Shown: positions 59,093 to 64,000 of the stretch, in pieces | Layout of the letters: each line of letters begins with the position of its first letter | Numbering within the stretch: position 1 is the first letter of the stretch | NCBI GenBank assembly: GCA_047967505.1 | Contig: CM106538.1 | Reading direction: 5' to 3' (one strand) | DNA: 64,000 nucleotides | Origin: Dipteris shenzhenensis | Lineage: Eukaryota > Polypodiophyta > Polypodiopsida > Gleicheniales | Notes under the pieces: generated by a model | Database searches by the model: none | Told to the model about the DNA's origin: nothing | The model's input: the letters and a program-made list of their open reading frames with translations, nothing else | Made by a program: the position numbers and the translations under genes

Positions 59093-59293
59093 TGTGGGGG
59101 TTAAAGGCCACTGTGCCTTAACCCTAGTTATGTACAATACTCAAACACATATATATATGGAAGACATCGAAGATTAGGGTGTTCTGCACCCACCAAAACT
59201 TATGTGGCTCTCTTTTGTCTCTCTCTCTCACCCTTTTCCGTACTGCTTCCGTTGAAACCACTCTCCGTTCCACTTCCGTTGAAAGCACTCTCA
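59093..59293 (+). repeat. Copia-3 3' LTR
   Basis: TGTGGGGGTTAAAGGCC to GAAAGCACTCTCA. 201 bp; matches 51017-51190 with an extra 27 bp. Followed by the CTTAG target duplication. Confidence 0.9.
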
Positions 59294-59298
59294 CTTAG

Positions 59299-60760
59299 CA
59301 CCTAGCACTCTTCATATACCAATGTTCTTGGTCCCACCTGATAACTCCTCCCCTCTTTTTTCAATTCAAAATTTCCTATGCTCCCCTGCATTTCCCCTTT
59401 TTAAATTATCTTGTGTTCCCATCCCTTTTCATTTCAACTCCACTCTCCTACTCCCCTGTGTTCCTCATCTTCCACTCTCTTTATGGCCTATGTTTCCCAC
59501 TTTTTCCTATTCAACTCCACTCTCATATGCCTTGCTTTCTTCTCATCTTAACAGCAAAGTCCAAAGAATCCTACGGAAAAGACCCACTCACAAGACTCTT
59601 AGACAAAGAAAATGTGGGTGGAGCCTCCCTTTCAAAAGAGCTTCTGCCCCGTCGCGCAAAAGATTTCCATGATGATTAATACCTTAGCATCATTGGAAAA
59701 AATTCACGCAATATTTCTCTTCCAGATGATTTAATTGAAGAGCAATGGATGTTTGTGTTTCACCATGCAATTCCAAAGTATGGCCAGAAGGTATTGCCTT
59801 TGCAAAAGGGGTTTCCTTTAACACTGCAAAGTAGCATACATTGTAGATGACAAGTCACGGTTCACAATCTCCTGGACACCTTATGTCGAAGAGATAATGA
59901 ATACAGTGGAACAGCATGGCCATATAGCTGGAAAGATGGAGACGTGGAAGCAAAGGAAGGAAGGCAAGAAGTGTTTTAGTCTCCTATATGCCTCCATGAC
60001 CAGGCTTAGCTAGATGCTATAAAACATTTGATTTCACTCACCAAATAGTAGGTGGTCGATCTACAAGCTCAAGATTATGTCACACAACACGCTTGATGAC
60101 GCTACAAAGTAGATGCATACAAATGAGGTTGCATTGTCACTGCTAGCTCCACAAATAGCACAAGTGAGGGCACGTTGGAAAGACTCCAAAAAGAACAAGT
60201 AGACTACAAGGCAACTAACACAATGGACCACCGAGCGCTTATGAAATCACAGTATGAAATGGAGCTTAGTAAGAACTTGCACTTGCTCTTGCTCATTATG
60301 TAGTCATTAATCTCGATGTCCAACACTAAGGAGTTAATGAGAAAACTTGAAATCTGCAAGGTAATATTCATTCATGATACCAGCTCTAAAGCTTTGATAA
60401 GTATTATTCAGTCATTCCTTTTAAACAATAACTTGTATCAGAAAATGGTCTATTGGGAAATGCGTATTTTGGATTGCTAAGTGGTTGTTTTGGAGTGGTA
60501 GTTTAATCACGATTATGAAGAGGTATAGCTCAATGAGGCAAAGCTACACCTAGATTTTTGCCAAGAAATGTTGCATGCCATGCAGTCAAAACAACCACAC
60601 GTTGTTCTTCCTTGTCCGCTACCCTAGTAATACTCAACAACTTTCTCGTAAGAGTTGACAAGAGCTCACTTTGTGGTATGTTATGGCTCAAAAAAGAAGT
60701 TGGTGCTTGATGTTGAGTCGAATCACATAGGAAACCTTTGAAAATGAATTTAGTAGTGCA
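59299..60760. other. Unassigned region with coding-like fragments
   Basis: On plus, 59549-59679 (KESYGKDPLTRLLDKENVGG) and 59720-59790 (LPDDLIEEQWMFVFHHAIPK) have protein-like composition, and further pieces follow to about 60700 in shifting frames (VDDKSRFTISWTPYVEEIMN at about 59843; LNEAKLHLDFCQEMLHAMQS at about 60530). They could be exons of a decayed gene. I recognise no family. Confidence 0.4.
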
Positions 60761-61420
60761 AAATGATAGGCATAAGAAGTGGGATGAAGAAACTGGCTAC
60801 CGGCCCTTGTCCTTCCGCCTCCGCCTTCTCTCTGCCCCGGCCTCCGCTTCCTCTCCGCCCCTACCCTCTTCCTCCCACCCTCTTGTGCCCCCTTTCTCAA
60901 CCCCCCCACTTCTTTTCTGCCTCCCGCCTCCTCCCGCTCCCTTTTCTACCTCCTTTCTTCACCTCCTCCCCCCCTCGCATAATCCTGGACCAGCCCCTGG
61001 AACGTCCTCCAAACGTGAATATACAAAGAGCAGCTACAGCTACAATCGCGCGTACAAAACACAAACAACTTAGAGGGGATGGTTTGCTTGCCACAAAACG
61101 AAGGCCCCTCCTCCTTCATGGGACATTTTCCCAACCACACCTCCATTCGATGAGTGTTTGGAAGAGGTTCACAAAAACGCGCTGCATTACGAAGGAACTG
61201 GTCAAAGGATTACATGAGGCTGCCATACCTCAAACAAGATCAATACATCATCATGCAAATGCAACCCAAATGCACGCTTTTCTTTCACGTCATCTAGATT
61301 CTACATCCGACCACCCACAGCACATCGATTCAATTGACTCAGCGACGCCAATTCTGCGCGCTTTATTTTACCGTGTCAGTTTGTTAGCCATCTCTCGCTT
61401 GACAAATTATTTAATTTGAG
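60761..61420. other. CT-rich and GC-richer region
   Basis: 60790-60990 is dominated by C and T (cctcc, cttctc), giving long proline/serine frames on plus that I do not accept as a gene. 61000-61420 is balanced in composition and more host-like, without a supported gene. Confidence 0.5.
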
Positions 61421-61486
61421 GCAATTGATAGACATGAAAAAACAGAGGAAGACCTTCGCAGGCTAAACTAGAATTACTTACGGGTC

Positions 61487-61976
61487 TCAGACATCGCTCA
61501 AATTATTCTGATTAGACGCTTCACGATCGGCCGGCCCAAAGTCAGAATTGTGGACTTCCTTCTTCACCTCGAAATCACTCTCTTCAGCTTCCTCTTTTAC
61601 AGCCACCAAGCTCTCTTCATCTGCCAAATCGGTCGTACGAAAATCGCAACCTTGTACTTCCTCCTTGACTTCGACCAAGCATTGTCTACCTGCACAATCA
61701 CAAAAGGATTTGTTATCAACTATGACCAGGGATTTACTAATCTAATCTTGTCGCAAGAATACAACTAGAGTGACTGCTACCAATGTTGTCTTCGACCTCT
61801 TCAACAGTCGCTATATATGTTACCACAGTCCAAATACTTTTCCAATTCTGCAAGCAAACAAAGGAAATTGTTTATGAAACTCTGCAGTGAGAGATATATC
61901 TGAACGAAGGAAGGAAGTATAAGATGAAGCAGAAGCACAGAGTACCGTCTTCAAACTTCAGACTGTTACTGTCCAT
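61487..61976 (-). CDS. Small acidic protein with repeated VKxE motifs, spliced
   Basis: Candidate exons on minus: 61976-61946 (MDSNSLKFED, donor gtactc), 61847-61781 (acceptor tttgcttgcag, donor gtagca) and 61689-61487 (acceptor gattgtgcag, stop TGA at 61489-61487). Exons 2 and 3 join in phase to give VEEVEDNIGRQCLVEVKEE and on. Exon 1 does not join in frame to exon 2 with these sites, so the true first junction is uncertain. Exon 3 holds three copies of a V-x-V-K-x-E-x4-D-F unit: VEVKEEVQGCDF, VAVKEEAEESDF and FEVKKEVHNSDF. Each contains a psi-K-x-E site of the SUMO consensus in an acidic setting. A GTAAGT donor lies just after the stop, so a 3' UTR intron or another isoform is likely. No family recognised. 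A TATA box at 62119-62113 supports a transcription unit. Confidence 0.5.
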
Positions 61977-62112
61977 GGATTCGGTAGGGATAGCTGAATC
62001 GAAGGCCACTGCAAGGATACTGGATAGATTTCGTAAGATGAGAGGGGTGCTGTAACGCAACGTAAGAAATCCACAGGGAGGAGAGATAAAGAATGCGTGA
62101 GGGAACGACTGG

Positions 62113-62119
62113 TTTTATA
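62113..62119 (-). promoter_or_regulatory. TATA box of the small acidic gene
   Basis: The minus strand reads ctaTATAAAAcc, about 137 bp before the ATG at 61976, leaving roughly 105 nt of 5' UTR after a start about 30 bp downstream. A G-box CACGTG lies further upstream at 62525-62530. Confidence 0.5.
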
Positions 62120-62129
62120 GACAACAGCC

Positions 62130-63100
62130 ATCGCGCAAAGGTCGAATTTGTGCATTAACTCTGTTGCCCAAAGGTCGAGTACACATGCAGGGAAACAAAG
62201 GTCGAGTACACATGCAGATGCGTGAAACAGCGCTGGCGCACCGTTCATTCCATATATGACCCCTGAGCTCCAGCAACCGTTGCAACCTCTGACGAAGTGA
62301 ACCTGCGGCAAAAAGAAACTCGCCACCCAACCACTGGCGGTCCGCCACGGGTGTATCGAATATTCGAATGTGCATTCGTCCCGCAGAGACCTACAGACGG
62401 TAGATCAAACTCGCGGGCCCCCAATCTGCTCACAGGGGGTCTGTCCAACGAGCTAGGACCGTTTATTGTCCTCAAGCGCCGGCCTTATCATTATAATGTT
62501 AAGTACATGCAATTAAACTACTGACACGTGGTCAAGTGCGGGGGTTTGTTAATTAACCTAACTCAGGGTGGATTGAGGTAAAGTGATCAAAATCAAGCGG
62601 GGCCACATGCGGGGTAGATGAAACTGTGGTTATTTTGAATCAAATTTCTACAATTTGGTTTATTAAATAGGGCATCATCATGCGATACGTAACGATGAAA
62701 AGAATATAGCAATGAATGCAAATCAAAGGACTCACAAACTAAGGGGAAAGAACCAGATACTACCGAGAGAAGAGAAATCAGAACAGGTTCTTTGTTTTGA
62801 TATACGCTACGTAGCGTTCTTACAAAGAAAAGGTCGTCCAACCGGTATAAAATCAAGAAATCTCATCAGTCACAAAAATACTAACGAGTTGAATACATTC
62901 AAAAGGCCTGCCCTGGAAGCTGAGAGAGGGGGTAGAGAGAAAGGGGGAGAAAAATGGGGAGAGAGAGAAAGGGGGAGAAAAAAATGGGGACCAAAATAGC
63001 GAAAATCCACATCATTTTCCCTTTCTTAAACAGAAACACCTTTACTAAAGCCTTCCCTCCTCAGGGCAGGCCAAAAATCGAAACTATCCCATGTAGTTTC
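62130..63100. other. Intergenic region with regulatory words
   Basis: No gene supported. It holds a G-box (62525-62530), a duplicated 20-bp word (aaaggtcgagtacacatgca, at 62169 and 62198), a perfect 14-bp palindrome acgctacgtagcgt (62804-62817) with a TACGTA core of the bZIP-binding type, and a purine-rich stretch at 62930-62990 with a duplicated gagagaaagggggagaaaaa. Confidence 0.55.
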
Positions 63101-63349
63101 TCGATATATTAAACAGTACTGCCTGTGTTTCCTAGGCGTGCGTTACCAATGATGGCAACAGTATCCCCCTTGGGCACAAAAATCCAGCTCCTACAAGAGC
63201 TACTGTTTATCAGCGGAGTTCCTGGAAATACGCTGCAATTTCTGGCGTAGTTTGCGGAAGCATAGCAATATCTACGTGCCGCGTGGCAGATTAAACATTT
63301 GGGTCGGTGATGCCGAGTAGCACACCACCGAATCCGTAGGATATCCAAT

Positions 63350-63501
63350 GGTCTGTTGCCAAATGCGCAACTGTGCAAACAAGACTGGCCACGTGTGGGG
63401 ATGACAAAAAATCTGCGCAAACAGGACCTCGCCACGTGGAGGGACACCAAAATTAGAATTTTATGATCTTTCTGCCCACAAAACGAACTTGTCACTATAT
63501 A
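63350..63501 (+). promoter_or_regulatory. Promoter-like cluster: two G-boxes and a TATA box
   Basis: CACGTG at 63390-63395 and 63433-63438 lie in two copies of a module of about 43 bp (gcaaac.rgac..gccacgtg) and are followed by TATATA at 63496-63501. This spacing is typical of a plant core promoter under G-box (bZIP/bHLH) control. It points rightward; no convincing coding start was found before the window ends, so the gene, if any, begins beyond 64000 or after a long leader. A 157-codon minus-strand frame at 63582-63109 overlaps this and is probably chance. Confidence 0.35.
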
Positions 63502-63582
63502 GCCTTTCCTCCCGGGCAAGCCAAAAACTGACTTGTATTGAAAATCTGGAGGGACAAAACTCCAATGTAAAGACTCAGACAT

Positions 63583-64000
63583 AGCTCACTCATACTAGAG
63601 ATTTTTGCCTTATACAACTGTAAAAATGATTCGAAGAATCGACTCTACTAACGACCCTATGCAAGCCAAGCTTGCTTTACATCAATCGACTCTCATCTAT
63701 ATCTACCACACACAAAGAGCAAACTCGCAACGTGAAAGAAGGAAATAAACTGCCATGAACCCAAATTCATGGTAGCCTTCATTCTCCTTTTGGCTGGCCA
63801 CGTGGAGCAACTTCCAAGACCAATCACTGACCTACAAATGAGCACCGGCATGCAACCACGTCTTTCCACCAATCACCATGCACCATAATTATCATGTCTT
63901 CTAGCCTAAGGCTCCATCACCAAGGCTCCCCAAGAGGCTTATTGCTAACAAGTTGGAGGCAAGAGATCCCATGAGAAGTCAATGAGTTGGAAAACCCCCC
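63583..64000. other. Window end, possible leader
   Basis: No gene recognised. A short frame starts at an ATG at 63626 (about 41 codons), and another G-box CACGTG lies at 63799-63804. If the promoter-like cluster upstream is real, this would be transcribed leader or a first intron. Confidence 0.35.

Larger units (their letters stand above)
51017..59293 (+). mobile_element. Copia-3, old LTR retrotransposon without RT
   Basis: LTRs at 51017-51190 and 59093-59293, a perfect 5-bp target duplication CTTAG (51012-51016 and 59294-59298) and a tRNA-Met primer site define it. GAG, protease and integrase are recognisable (Tnt1/Tork-like), but the sequence passes from just after the integrase directly to the 3' LTR, so RT and RNase H are missing. 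It carries a nested LTR element at 54208-57345. The LTRs are clearly more diverged than those of Copia-1 and differ in length by 27 bp owing to a duplication in the 3' LTR (cttccgttgaaa repeated). Confidence 0.92.

Noticed and set aside
60763-61419. 218-codon plus frame
   Set aside because: The first third is proline-rich translation of a CT-rich tract, the rest has no domain, and no promoter or splice support is seen.
63109-63582. 157-codon minus frame
   Set aside because: Overlaps a G-box/TATA cluster and a duplicated module; no recognisable domain.

Overview
This is plant nuclear DNA, AT-rich and dominated by transposable elements. The evidence is a spliced NAC transcription-factor gene, Copia elements primed by initiator Met-tRNA, CACTA (En/Spm) elements with plant-type Transposase_21, DUF4218 and DUF4216 domains, an hAT element with a DUF659-type transposase, and long GA/CT and CA microsatellites. 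A vascular, probably seed, plant with a large repetitive genome fits; I cannot resolve the lineage further.

Layout. 1-4146: the only clearly intact host gene, a three-exon VND-like NAC gene (xylem-type subfamily), after about 2.3 kb of upstream spacer. 4147-11980: spacer with microsatellites, a two-copy dispersed repeat and a LINE zinc-finger remnant. 11985-15735: degenerate CACTA-1. 15745-18690: hAT remnants. 19680-22730: two decayed minus-strand genes, one with a RING-like finger and one with a protein-kinase C-lobe. 23954-29949: full-length but dead Copia-1 with LTRs and TTTAG target-site duplication. 33777 to about 37175: 5'-truncated Copia-2 of the same family on the minus strand. About 37690-42808: CACTA-2 with palindromic subterminal repeats. 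42812-43700: a 461-bp tandem duplication. 43831-46618: an orphan multi-exon gene with a coiled-coil N-terminus. 46939-48404: a divergent histone H3-like sequence and, convergent to it, a weaker H2B-like sequence. 48546-48821: a long foldback. 51017-59293: old Copia-3 (TSD CTTAG) without a reverse-transcriptase region, carrying a non-coding minus-strand LTR element nested in its protease region (54208-57345, TSD ATAGG). 59300-64000: more host-like DNA with a small spliced minus-strand gene that has a TATA box, and a G-box/TATA promoter-like cluster near the end.

How it fits together. Apart from the NAC gene and perhaps the small acidic gene at 61.5-62.1 kb, almost every coding relic is mobile DNA decayed by frameshifts, local tandem duplications and stops that look mostly like CAG-to-TAG changes, as expected from C-to-T decay of CHG-methylated, silenced DNA. 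The least explained stretch is about 43.8-48.8 kb (orphan gene, H3-like, H2B-like, foldback). It is my main candidate for something undescribed, but its histone-like sequences are degenerate and could be captured pseudogenes.
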